DNA from: Clostridiales bacterium
Lineage (GTDB): Bacteria; Bacillota; Clostridia; Oscillospirales; Acutalibacteraceae
Length of the DNA stretch: 12,816 nucleotides
Reading direction: 5' to 3'
Assembly (NCBI GenBank): GCA_022791355.1
Contig: JAAVYX010000203.1
Coordinates: forward strand, 1 to 12,816
The position numbers and the translations under genes were made by a program. Under the pieces are notes generated by a model, which was not told where the DNA came from, made no database searches, and saw only the letters and a program-made list of their open reading frames with translations. Each line of letters starts with the position of its first letter. Position 1 is the first letter of the stretch. Shown one piece after another: positions 5,854 to 12,733 of this stretch.

Positions 5854-7005
5854 TTAAAAGGCGGCCTTATAAACCTCCAGCACCAACTCCTTGGTGCAGG
5901 GACGGGGATTGCCGCCGGTACAGACGTCGGCCATAGCGGCGTCGGCCAGGGCGGACAGGTCCTCCTCCTTGACCCCGATCTCCCGCAGGGTCTGGGGAAT
6001 CTTCACGTCCATGGACAGACGGCGCACCGCGTCGACGGCAGCCTTGCGGTATTCGGCCTGACTCATACCGTCCACGTCCGGCACGCCCATGGCCCGGGCG
6101 ATTTCCTTGAACTTGTCCCCGGTGTAATCCTGGTTAAACTCCATTACGTATGGCAGGAGCGCCGCGTTGGCTACGCCGTGGGGGGTGTCGTAGAAGGCGC
6201 TCAAGGGGTGGGCCATACCGTGGACGACCCCCAATCCCACGTTGCAGAAGGCCATGCCGGTGACATACTGGCCCAAGGCCATATCGGTCCGGCCGTCGGG
6301 GTCGTTCTCCACCGCCTTGCGTAGGGAACGGGAGATGAGCTCGATAGCCTTGAGATTCAATGTATCGGCCAGCTCCCAGGCGGCCAAGGTGGTGTAGCCC
6401 TCAATGGCGTGGGTCAATGCATCCATACCGGTGGCGGCGGTGAGGCCGGCCGGCATACTGCTCATCATGTCGGGGTCGACGACGGCGACCACCGGAATGT
6501 CATGGGGATCCACGCAGACGAACTTGCGCCGTTTGGCCTCGTCGGTGATTACGTAGTTAATGGTAGTTTCGGCGGCCGTACCGGCGGTGGTGGCCACGGC
6601 GATAACCGGCACGCTCTTATTTTTTGTGGGGGCCGCGCCCTCCAGGGAAACCACGTCGGCAAATTCGGGGTTGTTGATAATGATGCCAATGCCCTTGGCG
6701 GTATCCTGGGGCGAGCCGCCGCCGATGGCGATCATGTAATCGGCCCCCGCCCGCTTGTAGGCCTCCACGCCGGCCTGCACCATGGCCACGGAAGGATTGG
6801 CCTTCACCCCGTCGTATATTTCATAGGGGAGGCCGGCCGCGTCCAGCAGGTCGGTAATCTTTTGGACGACCTGAAAGCGAACCAAATCCGCGTCGGTGAC
6901 AATCAGGGCCTTTTTTAGCCCCCGGGACTGAACCTCGGTCACGATTTCCCGAATCGCTCCCTTGCCGTGATAGGACGTCTCGTTGAGAATGAATCGATTG
7001 GCCAT
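5854..7005 (-). CDS. fucO: Lactaldehyde reductase / 1,2-propanediol oxidoreductase (iron-containing alcohol dehydrogenase)
   Basis: The 383-residue protein is close to E. coli FucO along its whole length, starting with MANRFILNET and including SPQDTAKGIGIIINNPEFAD, NYVITDEAKRRKFVCVDPHD and a C-terminal VCTGGNPR. The nucleotide-binding motif GGGSPQDTAK is at 95-104. The four metal ligands of group III iron alcohol dehydrogenases are all present: Asp195, His199, His262 and His276. The expected reaction is NADH-dependent reduction of L-lactaldehyde to L-1,2-propanediol in anaerobic fucose or rhamnose fermentation, in the cytosol. No other fucose or rhamnose genes are in the window, so it is a solo gene with its own promoter and terminator. 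AAGGGAG stands about 11 bases before the ATG. A related propanediol or glycerol dehydrogenase role is the main alternative. Confidence 0.93.
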   Translation of the reverse strand: MANRFILNETSYHGKGAIREIVTEVQSRGLKKALIVTDADLVRFQVVQKITDLLDAAGLPYEIYDGVKANPSVAMVQAGVEAYKRAGADYMIAIGGGSPQDTAKGIGIIINNPEFADVVSLEGAAPTKNKSVPVIAVATTAGTAAETTINYVITDEAKRRKFVCVDPHDIPVVAVVDPDMMSSMPAGLTAATGMDALTHAIEGYTTLAAWELADTLNLKAIELISRSLRKAVENDPDGRTDMALGQYVTGMAFCNVGLGVVHGMAHPLSAFYDTPHGVANAALLPYVMEFNQDYTGDKFKEIARAMGVPDVDGMSQAEYRKAAVDAVRRLSMDVKIPQTLREIGVKEEDLSALADAAMADVCTGGNPRPCTKELVLEVYKAAF

Positions 7006-7025
7006 ACTGTATACCGCTCCCTTAC

Positions 7026-7057
7026 GATAAAATAGCCTCCTGCGGCTATCTTATCAA
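7026..7057 (-). promoter_or_regulatory. fucO promoter overlapped by a 30-bp palindrome (putative operator)
   Basis: Read on the minus strand, TTGATA (7057-7052) and TATTTT (7034-7029) are 17 bp apart and sit just ahead of the fucO ribosome site. An inverted repeat, GATAAAATAGCC / GGCTATCTTATC (7026-7055, eleven of twelve positions paired, six-base centre), covers both promoter boxes almost exactly. This placement suits a repressor. It would also fold as a leader hairpin only if transcription began upstream. Confidence 0.55.
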
Positions 7058-7070
7058 ATTTTATCCACAG

Positions 7071-7122
7071 CCTGCGGCTATGTGCGATTTTATCATTTCG
7101 GCCTGTCCGCCATGATAAAATC
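7071..7122. promoter_or_regulatory. Upstream palindromes and repeats in the fucO control region
   Basis: A perfect 11-bp inverted repeat, GATTTTATCAT (7086-7096) and ATGATAAAATC (7112-7122), is separated by 15 bp. CCTGCGGCTAT occurs at 7039-7049 and again at 7071-7081, 32 bp apart, about three helical turns. The recurring GATAAAAT text suggests several sites for one regulator. The regulator gene is not visible nearby. Confidence 0.45.
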
Positions 7123-7528
7123 CGGCCCTTTCGGGTTCGCTTTTATTGTACGTTCCCCCGCGGAAAATAACAAGGGGGTGTTTCGCTTCTTTTAAAAATG
7201 ATACTGCGGCCGCGGGGCCTATGGCGTCATTCGGCGTCTGGCGGGTATCCGTCTTCCTTTCCCGGCGGACTGGGGGAATTTTTTTAAGTTCGCATAATTT
7301 GGTGGAAACCGCAGGTAGAATATGTTATACTTATTCGTACGCCCGAGGGGGACGTATACGTGTGCGTCCCGATCCGGAAAGCGGCCAAGGCTTTTGCCTT
7401 CCGACCGGACGGGCCGTGCAGAAAACGATACAAACGCCGCCGCAAGGCGTATGAAGGTCCGATACGCAGCATATATGATGTAAGAGAATAAAGGGATATA
7501 CGGCCTGCGGCCAGGGAGGAAGCGGAAA
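7123..7528 (+). other. uppP promoter and long leader region
   Basis: No gene is supported in this stretch. A 102-codon frame beginning at 7146 has no ribosome site and no motifs. A sigma-A promoter candidate for uppP has TGGAAA (7303-7308), a 17-bp spacer and TATACT (7326-7331), giving a leader of about 190 nt. The leader contains GGGACG/CGTCCC (around 7350-7371) and AAGGC/GCCTT hairpins, with no obvious terminator. The strong ribosome site AGGGAGGA (7513-7520) lies eight bases before the uppP ATG. Confidence 0.5.
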
Positions 7529-8431
7529 ATGGATTTTTTCATAAACATTATCAAAACGATTGTGCTGGGCATTATCGAGGGCGTCACCGAATGGCTGCCG
7601 GTCAGCAGTACCGGCCATATGATTCTGGTGGAGGATATTCTCAAGCTCAAGGTTACGCCGGAATTTTGGAACATGTTCATGGTGGTCATCCAGCTGGGCG
7701 CGATTCTGGCCGTGATGGTCATTTTCTGGCATAAGCTCTGGCCCTTCCACACAAAAAAGCTGGCTCGCAACCATTTCAGCTATATAAGCGATAATAAGGC
7801 GCTGGCCGCCCTCCAGCGGTTTACCGACAATCACGTCTACCTGGATAAAATCATCCTCTGGCTGAAAATTCTGGTTTCCTGCCTGCCGGCCATCATCATC
7901 GGTCTGCCCTTGAACGACTGGCTGGAGGAGCATACCAGCACCTCCCCGGTTGTAGCCGCTATGCTGGTGCTTTACGGTATCCTTTTTATCGTCATCGAGA
8001 ATTACAATAAACGCCGCAAGCCGAAAATCAACAAGCTCAGCGAGATCACCTTTCAGACCGCTCTTTTCATCGGTATCTTCCAGGTGCTCTCCCTGATTCC
8101 CGGCACCTCCCGGTCGGGCGCCACCATCATCGGCGGGATTTTGGTGGGCGCCTCCCGCAAAATCGCGGCTGAGTACACTTTTTTTCTGGCCATTCCGGTC
8201 ATGTGCGGGGCCAGTCTCCTTCGGCTGGTCAAGTTCGGCTTCAACTTCACCGGCGAGGAACTGGTCATCCTGCTGGTAGGTATGCTGGTCGCCTTCTTCG
8301 TATCCCTGCTGGCTATTAAGTTCTTGATGAACTTTGTAAAAAAGCATGATTTCAAGGTCTTCGGCTGGTACCGTATCGTTTTGGGTCTGATCGTGATCGG
8401 CGTCTACGCCGCGCAGAATTTTATAAAGTAA
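7529..8431 (+). CDS. uppP: Undecaprenyl-diphosphatase (UppP/BacA)
   Basis: The 300-residue polytopic membrane protein carries both UppP signatures. Residues 17-30 read EGVTEWLPVSSTGH, giving the catalytic Glu17/Glu21 pair and His30. The phosphate-binding PGTSRSGAT (191-199) contains Arg195. Seven to eight hydrophobic segments are apparent. It dephosphorylates undecaprenyl pyrophosphate to the monophosphate, regenerating the lipid carrier for peptidoglycan and surface polysaccharides, and overexpression classically gives bacitracin resistance. Length is slightly above the common 260-280 residues because of a longer hydrophilic stretch around residues 70-110. It is transcribed alone and ends at a strong terminator 15 bp downstream. 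A functional link with the membrane dehydratase at 543 through surface glycan synthesis is plausible, though the genes are not cotranscribed. Confidence 0.95.
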   Translation: MDFFINIIKTIVLGIIEGVTEWLPVSSTGHMILVEDILKLKVTPEFWNMFMVVIQLGAILAVMVIFWHKLWPFHTKKLARNHFSYISDNKALAALQRFTDNHVYLDKIILWLKILVSCLPAIIIGLPLNDWLEEHTSTSPVVAAMLVLYGILFIVIENYNKRRKPKINKLSEITFQTALFIGIFQVLSLIPGTSRSGATIIGGILVGASRKIAAEYTFFLAIPVMCGASLLRLVKFGFNFTGEELVILLVGMLVAFFVSLLAIKFLMNFVKKHDFKVFGWYRIVLGLIVIGVYAAQNFIK

Positions 8432-8446
8432 AGCGGATGCATATGC

Positions 8447-8482
8447 AAAAGGACCTCTGTCGTGGGACAGAGGTCCTTTTTT
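8447..8482. terminator. Bidirectional terminator between uppP and the convergent 8495-9262 gene
   Basis: AAAAGGACCTCTGTC (8447-8461) pairs with GACAGAGGTCCTTTT (8466-8480) around the loop GTGG, with T-runs on both strands. It lies between two converging genes. Confidence 0.93.
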
Positions 8483-8494
8483 ATTGGAAAGCCG

Positions 8495-9262
8495 TCAACG
8501 GGCCAAGCCCGCCTGTAGCTTTTTGCTTCCCTTAATGCACTGGAGCATGGCCCGGCCGTTCTGCCGCAGGTAGGGGCAATTCTCCATATACTCCTTGAGC
8601 TCGTCGAACCTTTCCAAATTGCCGCCAAAGGCGTTGCCCAAAATGGTGTAGGTCACCGTGCTGGAGACGTTGGCGTCTCCCTCGGCGTACATTTCATTGA
8701 GCATAGAGAAAAACTTGCCGAGCTGCTTTTTGCTGGCCTTGGGATCGGCGGCCAGCTCCCGCAGCTTGACGGCGGCGGTTTGGGCGAAAAAGTCCTGATA
8801 CAGGAACTCGCCGTACTTGGCCATATGCTCCCGATAGGTATCCTTATACTGAGGAAAGATGGCCAGAAAACGCTGGGCCAGAGCCTCTACGTTAGGCGTG
8901 GCGCCCGAGGCCGCCTTGCTGGGCAGGGCCACGTCCCTGAGCGCGTTCCCGCCGGTCTGTTTCTTCATGCCGAATAGCTCCCGCAGGCTTTCGCCAAAGT
9001 CCTCCGAAACCGCCGCCGCGTCCCGCGGGGTATGGGTCTCGTCGAACAGCCAGGCGGCCAGCTCCTTAAACTGCACCGCCTCTCCCTCTGTGACGTCGGC
9101 GGCCGACAGCTTGAAAAGCTTACGCGGCTCGTCGTACTCCACCCTGACCGCTTTTTTATCGTTTAGGTATACGCCGGGCGCGTCGGGGCTTTCCCGCAGT
9201 TTCTGGGCCTCGAAAACCGGTTCCAGCCCGGCGAGAATCGTCTCATATGCTTTCTGGTCCAT
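8495..9262 (-). CDS. Uncharacterised cytosolic protein with a conserved-looking C-terminal domain
   Basis: I place the start at the ATG at 9262 (MDQKAYETILAGLEPVF), with AGGA about nine bases upstream, giving 255 residues. Earlier in-frame ATGs at 9292 and 9340 add residues of poor quality. The N-terminal half (about 1-90) looks like a small alpha/beta domain (GVYLNDKKAVRVEYDEPRKL, FKELAAWLFDE). A Lys/Ala-rich linker follows. The C-terminal 110 residues are helical, with text such as IFPQYKDTYREHMAKYGEFL, QDFF, FFSMLNEMYAEGDANV and YTILG. That layout reminds me of the DUF7674 family, but this is recall, not a search. There is no signal peptide or membrane segment. It is a single-gene unit with a strong promoter. 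Function unknown. Confidence 0.85.
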   Translation of the reverse strand: MDQKAYETILAGLEPVFEAQKLRESPDAPGVYLNDKKAVRVEYDEPRKLFKLSAADVTEGEAVQFKELAAWLFDETHTPRDAAAVSEDFGESLRELFGMKKQTGGNALRDVALPSKAASGATPNVEALAQRFLAIFPQYKDTYREHMAKYGEFLYQDFFAQTAAVKLRELAADPKASKKQLGKFFSMLNEMYAEGDANVSSTVTYTILGNAFGGNLERFDELKEYMENCPYLRQNGRAMLQCIKGSKKLQAGLAR

Positions 9263-9352
9263 TCCATCACATCCTGCCTTTTCTTTAAACATGTATGTTT
9301 CGCCTGCGGCGCACAAAGTCCGCCAAGGGAAAATCTGCACAATATAAAATAT

Positions 9353-9381
9353 AGTATAGCACCCTTGGGCCGGTTTGTCAC
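9353..9381 (-). promoter_or_regulatory. Sigma-A promoter of the 8495-9262 gene
   Basis: On the minus strand GTGACA (9381-9376) and TATACT (9358-9353) are separated by 17 bp. Five of six positions match consensus in each box. The start would lie near 9346, about 85 nt before the chosen ATG. Confidence 0.75.
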
Positions 9382-9871
9382 CCGATAAACGGAATTTATC
9401 ACAGATAATTCAAAATTGGCCGGAAATGGGTTTTCTTTCTTCCGGCAGATATGGTATGATATGGATTATAGTTTATTTTATTTGGCCGGCGGGCTATTTC
9501 GCTTTGTTTATCAGCTAAGCGCGAGGGTTCGCGCCAGATTTCCCCTTCCTTTTCGCCCTGTCCCTTACCGGCGGCTTGCCTCCCGCTGCCCACAAAAACG
9601 GGCTAACGTTTTTATCTCGCTATCGGCGGGTAAGCGAAACGTAAAAAGCTAAAGCGCGGAGCAATGCCGGTCTGCGCCGCCGGGAGGCAACCGGAGGCAT
9701 CCGGAAGGGCGCGGCTCTGGAGGCGGCGGTAACGCTTTTTGCCCCCCTCTTTTTTCGCGGGGCAAAAGAGGAGAACTAGCGGCGCTTTATCACCGGGAGG
9801 TCGGATAGAGGCGCGTAGTACCGGGAACTGGAGCGGGTATGGGAGTAAAAAAGGCATATCCGGCGCAAAAT
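9382..9871. other. Gene-free structured region upstream of the oxidoreductase pair
   Basis: No gene is supported. The inverted repeat GCCGGAA/TTCCGGC (9419-9425, 9440-9446) is followed by an extended minus-10, TGGTATGAT (9452-9460), on the plus strand. If active, it would give a leader of over 550 nt. Further hairpins are GCGCG/CGCGC (about 9519-9535), ACGTTT...AAACGT with an inner TCGCT/AGCGA (about 9605-9643), and two competing stems, TTTTGCCCC/GGGGCAAAA and CCTCTTTT/AAAAGAGG (9737-9771). Near 9680-9710 a CCGGAGGCAT-like decamer repeats imperfectly three times. A 17-codon frame, MGVKKAYPAQNLPLEKK (9839-9892), has GGAG six bases upstream. It is too short to call as a gene. Confidence 0.45.
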
Positions 9872-9947
9872 CTCCCACTCGAAAAAAAGTAGCCGCGCTG
9901 CCGTTTTTTGCGCATCCGCCCGCTCCCGCGGGCAGGCGTTTCAATCT

Positions 9948-9985
9948 AAATGGCCCGGGACAGGACGGCCCGGCTGGCCATTTTT
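9948..9985 (+). terminator. Rho-independent terminator in repeat module copy 2
   Basis: AAATGGCC (9948-9955) pairs with GGCCATTT (9976-9983), with an inner helix CGGG/CCCG and a T-run to 9985. It lies 51 bp before the first oxidoreductase start. It either blocks upstream read-through or acts as an attenuator if a promoter farther left is used. Confidence 0.65.
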
Positions 9986-10011
9986 ACAGATTGTCATAGG
10001 CAATCTGTAAA
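9983..10011 (+). promoter_or_regulatory. Candidate promoter of the oxidoreductase pair, with an inverted repeat in the spacer
   Basis: TTTACA (9983-9988, five of six consensus bases), a 17-bp spacer and TGTAAA (10006-10011, four of six) directly follow the terminator. The spacer is largely the inverted repeat ACAGATTG/CAATCTGT, a likely operator. Transcription would start near 10018, with AAAAGGA as ribosome site and the ATG at 10037. Confidence 0.5.
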
Positions 10012-10036
10012 AATCAAAAAGAAAAGGATGATTTTC

Positions 10037-11248
10037 ATGCCAACTCCCGTCTCAACCCTTTTTGTCGGCATAGGCGGCTATGGGGACGTTTATCCCAGCC
10101 TTTGTGAGAAATTCCCCGAAGCCGCCGCGCTCTGCCGCCCCGTAGGGGTGGTGGACCCCTATGCGGAAAAGGCCCCTCACTATCGGTGGTTTCAACAAAT
10201 GGGCCTATCCTTTTACGATACCATAGAAGCCTTTTATGAAAAAAACGCCGCCGAGCTGGCGGTCATTTCCACCCCTATCCATCTGCATAAACCCCAGAGC
10301 CTTTACGCCCTGTCTCAGGGCAGCCGGGTTCTCTGCGAAAAGCCGCTGGTTCCCTGCATGGACGACGCGATGGAGCTGCTGGCCGCCGAAAAGCGGTCCG
10401 GCAAAAAGCTGGGCGTGGGCTTCCAATGGAGCTTCTCCGCCGCCATGAACCGCCTCAAGGCCGACATTTTGGCCGGCCGGTTTGGAAACCCCCTCTTTTT
10501 AAAGTCCCTGATCTGCTGGAAACGGGGACACGACTACTACCGTTCCAGCGGCTGGAAGGGCCGGATTACCGACGGCGCGGGCCGTCTGATTCGGGACTCG
10601 GTGGTCACCAACGCAACGGCCCACTATCTGCATAACATGTTCTTCCTGCTGGGCGGCGACGGCGGGGCCGCCTGGCCTGACCGGGTGGAGGCCCAGGTCC
10701 TGCGGGCCAAGGACATCCAGTCCTTCGATACCTGTCTGCTGAAGGGAAGCTTTCCCGGCGGGACCGGCTTCTGGTTTGGCGCCACCCATTCCAACGATGG
10801 GGAGGAACAGACCCGTTTTCTCTACCGTTTCGAAAGGGGAACGGTCTACTTCAACGAACGCCCGGGCGACCCCGGCGACCATATGATCGCCGAATTTGCC
10901 GACGGCAGCCGGGAGGATTATGGTAATCCCCAGGCCTTTTCAGAGCTTCTCCATAAATTTCTCACCATGCTGCGGGCCTGCCGTGAGCCGGATATCACCA
11001 TCCCTTGCTCGGTGGAAACCGTACTGCCCCATCTGTCGGTCTGCGAGGGGCTGTTTGAGCAGGCGCGGGTACAGTCCTTTGCGCCGGAGGCCTGTTTCGA
11101 GGGGGGCGAGCCCCAGGGCGTGTATGTCCGTGGTCTGTCCCAAGTCATGCTAGCCGCTTATGAGGCGGAGGAGCTGCCCAGCCATATGACCGGGCTTCCC
11201 CTAAACCTGCCTGAAAGCTGGCGCTTTATACCGCGAAAGGGGGCCTAG
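10037..11248 (+). CDS. Gfo/Idh/MocA family oxidoreductase, first of a coupled pair
   Basis: The start is the ATG at 10037, eight bases after AAGGA. Upstream in-frame starts would run through the promoter and terminator. The 403-residue protein opens with an NAD(P)-binding Rossmann motif (FVGIGGYGDVY, Gly11/13/14/16) and has the family hallmark CEKPL (Glu101-Lys102-Pro103). The expected catalytic H-x-x-D of the C-terminal domain reads AHYLHNM (His196, His199), so His replaces the usual Asp. The likely role is NAD(P)-dependent oxidation or reduction of a sugar, sugar acid or cyclitol in the cytosol, but the substrate cannot be named. Its stop is two bases before the next gene, whose ribosome site lies inside this gene, so the two are translationally coupled. 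Confidence 0.9.
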   Translation: MPTPVSTLFVGIGGYGDVYPSLCEKFPEAAALCRPVGVVDPYAEKAPHYRWFQQMGLSFYDTIEAFYEKNAAELAVISTPIHLHKPQSLYALSQGSRVLCEKPLVPCMDDAMELLAAEKRSGKKLGVGFQWSFSAAMNRLKADILAGRFGNPLFLKSLICWKRGHDYYRSSGWKGRITDGAGRLIRDSVVTNATAHYLHNMFFLLGGDGGAAWPDRVEAQVLRAKDIQSFDTCLLKGSFPGGTGFWFGATHSNDGEEQTRFLYRFERGTVYFNERPGDPGDHMIAEFADGSREDYGNPQAFSELLHKFLTMLRACREPDITIPCSVETVLPHLSVCEGLFEQARVQSFAPEACFEGGEPQGVYVRGLSQVMLAAYEAEELPSHMTGLPLNLPESWRFIPRKGA

Positions 11249-11250
11249 CC

Positions 11251-12240
11251 ATGCGCGTCTGTATCATCGGGGACTGCGGCGGCCATATAGGCAGTATCTT
11301 CGACGGCCGGCTAGGGCCCCATACCTATGTGGGCGCGGCCGCCTCCTCCGACCTGGAATCCCTGGAGGGGCTGGGCCGGCTGGCCCTGTCCAAAACCGGC
11401 CGGGAGCTGCCCCTGTTTGCCGACTGGCGGGAGATGCTGGATACCCTGCGACCGGACATAGCGGCGGTGGACTGTCTTTTCTCCCATCACGCCGAGGTCG
11501 CCTGCTTTGCCTTGGAGCGGGGTATCCACGTCTTCTCGGAAAAGCCGGCGGCCACGACCGTCGAGGACCTGCGTATGCTGGAGGAGACGGCCGCTCGTTC
11601 GGGCGCGCGGCTCTTTTCCATGCTGACCGCTCGGTTCGACCCCTGGTTTTACACTGCCCGCAAACTGGTGGAAGCAGGGGAACTGGGCGACCTGCTTCTG
11701 GCCGGCGGGCAAAAGTCTTATAAGCTGGGACGGCGGCCGGCCTTTTTCCACCGGCGGGAAACCTACGGCGGCACAATCCCCTGGGTGGGGATCCATACAG
11801 TGGACCAGCTGCTTTGGCTTACCGGCCGGAAATGTACGGAGGTCTACGCCAAGCAGACGACGCTGGGCAACGGCGGCCATGGAGAGCTGGAGACGGCGGC
11901 GGCCCTGCTTCTGGAGCTGGAGGGCGGTCTGCCCGCCCACGTCAATATCGACTACGGCCGGCCCCAAAACGCCCCCTCTCATGGAGACGACCGGGTTCGC
12001 TTGGTAGGGACCAAGGGGGTTTTAGAGGTGCGGGGGGACCGGGTTTTTCTCATAAACGACCGGCAGGACGGCCGGGAGCCGGTGGAAAACATGACCCCCG
12101 AGCCCATCTTCGATGGATTTATTCGTCTGCTGCAAGGCTCGGACGACCCCATGTACGCCGGCTGCGACGGTCTGACGGCGACTCGCGTCTGCCTGGCGGC
12201 CCGCGAATCGGCCGGCCTGGGGCGGCCAATTGCTTTGTAA
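11251..12240 (+). CDS. Gfo/Idh/MocA family oxidoreductase, second of a coupled pair
   Basis: The 329-residue protein begins MRVCIIGDCGGHIGS, with a glycine-rich Rossmann turn (Gly7, Gly10, Gly11, Gly14), and has SEKPAATTVEDL (Glu97-Lys98-Pro99). The active-site segment WVGIHTVDQLLWLTG keeps the usual His182 and Asp185. The C-terminal half includes the family-typical LVGTKGVLEVRGDRVFL. AAAGGGGG (11236-11243) lies seven bases before the ATG. It shares only family-level motifs with the preceding protein, so the pair is not a recent duplication. The two probably act on the same sugar or cyclitol pathway, perhaps at successive steps. No transporter, kinase or isomerase is nearby to identify the substrate. 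Confidence 0.92.
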   Translation: MRVCIIGDCGGHIGSIFDGRLGPHTYVGAAASSDLESLEGLGRLALSKTGRELPLFADWREMLDTLRPDIAAVDCLFSHHAEVACFALERGIHVFSEKPAATTVEDLRMLEETAARSGARLFSMLTARFDPWFYTARKLVEAGELGDLLLAGGQKSYKLGRRPAFFHRRETYGGTIPWVGIHTVDQLLWLTGRKCTEVYAKQTTLGNGGHGELETAAALLLELEGGLPAHVNIDYGRPQNAPSHGDDRVRLVGTKGVLEVRGDRVFLINDRQDGREPVENMTPEPIFDGFIRLLQGSDDPMYAGCDGLTATRVCLAARESAGLGRPIAL

Positions 12241-12553
12241 CATAGAACGTCCTTGCAAGGTCCCGCCGGTTCCCGGAAGAAAGGGTTTTAGAGGTTTGGC
12301 CGCAGGCCGAATCGAGATGTCCGAAAGGCTTGGCGAAAAATTAAGCGGGAAAAATAGCGTACAAAAAAGTTTTCTGTTGCTTTTAAAAAGGGCGGCAGGA
12401 TAGGAAACAATCCCCTTGCCGCATCCGGCGGGCCGCGGCATTTTTAACAGCATGACACCCGCACGAAATGCGATTTTCTTTCGGAGTGACCGTACTGCAA
12501 TCGGACATACAGTGGAAGTTAGCTACATAGCGCATCTCATAGTATAGAGTGAA
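12241..12553. other. Gene-free region after the oxidoreductase pair, with competing hairpins
   Basis: The central TGCCGC (12417-12422) can pair with GCGGCA upstream (12392-12397) or with GCGGCA downstream (12435-12440). Only the downstream pairing is followed by TTTTT. A 31-codon frame starting at ATG 12452 runs to a TAG at 12545-12547, in frame with the short ORF at 12554. I do not recognise it and do not call it as a gene. Confidence 0.4.
12417..12445 (+). terminator. Terminator, possibly of the oxidoreductase operon
   Basis: TGCCGC (12417-12422) and GCGGCA (12435-12440) form a six-base stem with a 12-base GC-rich loop and five T residues. It lies about 180 bp after the second oxidoreductase. 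The alternative upstream pairing would prevent this hairpin, giving an attenuator-like arrangement. Confidence 0.5.
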
Positions 12554-12733
12554 ATGAACAAACTGTTGGAATATGCGCAGCTGATTCTCGGCGAGGATTT
12601 GGAGAAGCATGTTTTGTGGGACGCGGGAGCATCAGCTGATGGATTGAGAATATATAGCGCAGCCCATCGATCAGTAATGATCGATGGGCGTCAATTTTAT
12701 TTGCTGTTGTTTTGGAAAACCGGCAATTCATAA
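12554..12733 (+). CDS. Short ORF of unknown function (59 codons)
   Basis: The frame reads MNKLLEYAQLILGEDLEKHV, then LWDAGASADGLRIYSAAHRS and ends FYLLLFWKTGNS. Composition is protein-like, with a plausible amphipathic N-terminal helix. The ribosome site is weak, and an in-frame TAG lies two codons before the ATG, with 31 open codons preceding it. It may be the remnant of a longer gene. A perfect 12-bp hairpin at 12662-12689 lies inside it. I recognise no family. Confidence 0.3.
   Translation: MNKLLEYAQLILGEDLEKHVLWDAGASADGLRIYSAAHRSVMIDGRQFYLLLFWKTGNS
12662..12689. repeat. Perfect 12-bp inverted repeat with a 4-base loop
   Basis: GCCCATCGATCA-GTAA-TGATCGATGGGC pairs completely. It is followed by GTCAATTTTATTT, which is a poor T-tail, so a terminator role is uncertain. 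A protein-binding site is an alternative. Confidence 0.7.

Larger units (their letters stand above)
9872..10011 (+). repeat. Intergenic repeat module, copy 2 (terminator plus promoter)
   Basis: This is the partner of 261-402, in the same orientation. It carries the A-run ending in TAG (9882-9892), a T-run (9904-9909), a perfect GCCCGC-TCCC-GCGGGC hairpin (9918-9933), the GGCC-armed terminator (9948-9985) and the inverted repeat ACAGATTG/CAATCTGT (9986-9993, 10001-10008) leading into TGTAAAAA. The order and spacing of parts match copy 1 more closely than unrelated intergenic DNA would. Confidence 0.7.

Noticed and set aside
5701..6324. Plus-strand ORF of 207 codons antisense to the dehydrogenase
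   Set aside because: It overlaps the well-supported fucO gene and its terminator. The His/Gly/Val-rich text is a frame shadow.
7303..7340. ECF-sigma promoter for uppP (GGAAACC with a distal CGTA)
   Set aside because: The spacing of about 25 bp is far too long. A sigma-A arrangement fits better.
7146..7454. Plus-strand ORF of 102 codons before uppP
   Set aside because: It starts at TTG without a ribosome site and covers the likely uppP promoter. No conserved motif is visible.
7331..8347. Minus-strand ORF of 338 codons
   Set aside because: It is antisense to uppP and rich in Asp/Gln/His text typical of an opposite-strand shadow.
9612..9944. Minus-strand ORF of 110 codons
   Set aside because: It lacks a ribosome site and lies across hairpins and repeat module copy 2. 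It is a low-complexity shadow.
9950..10036. N-terminal extension of the first oxidoreductase
   Set aside because: The added 29 codons would cover the terminator and promoter and do not resemble family N-termini. The ATG at 10037 has a good ribosome site.
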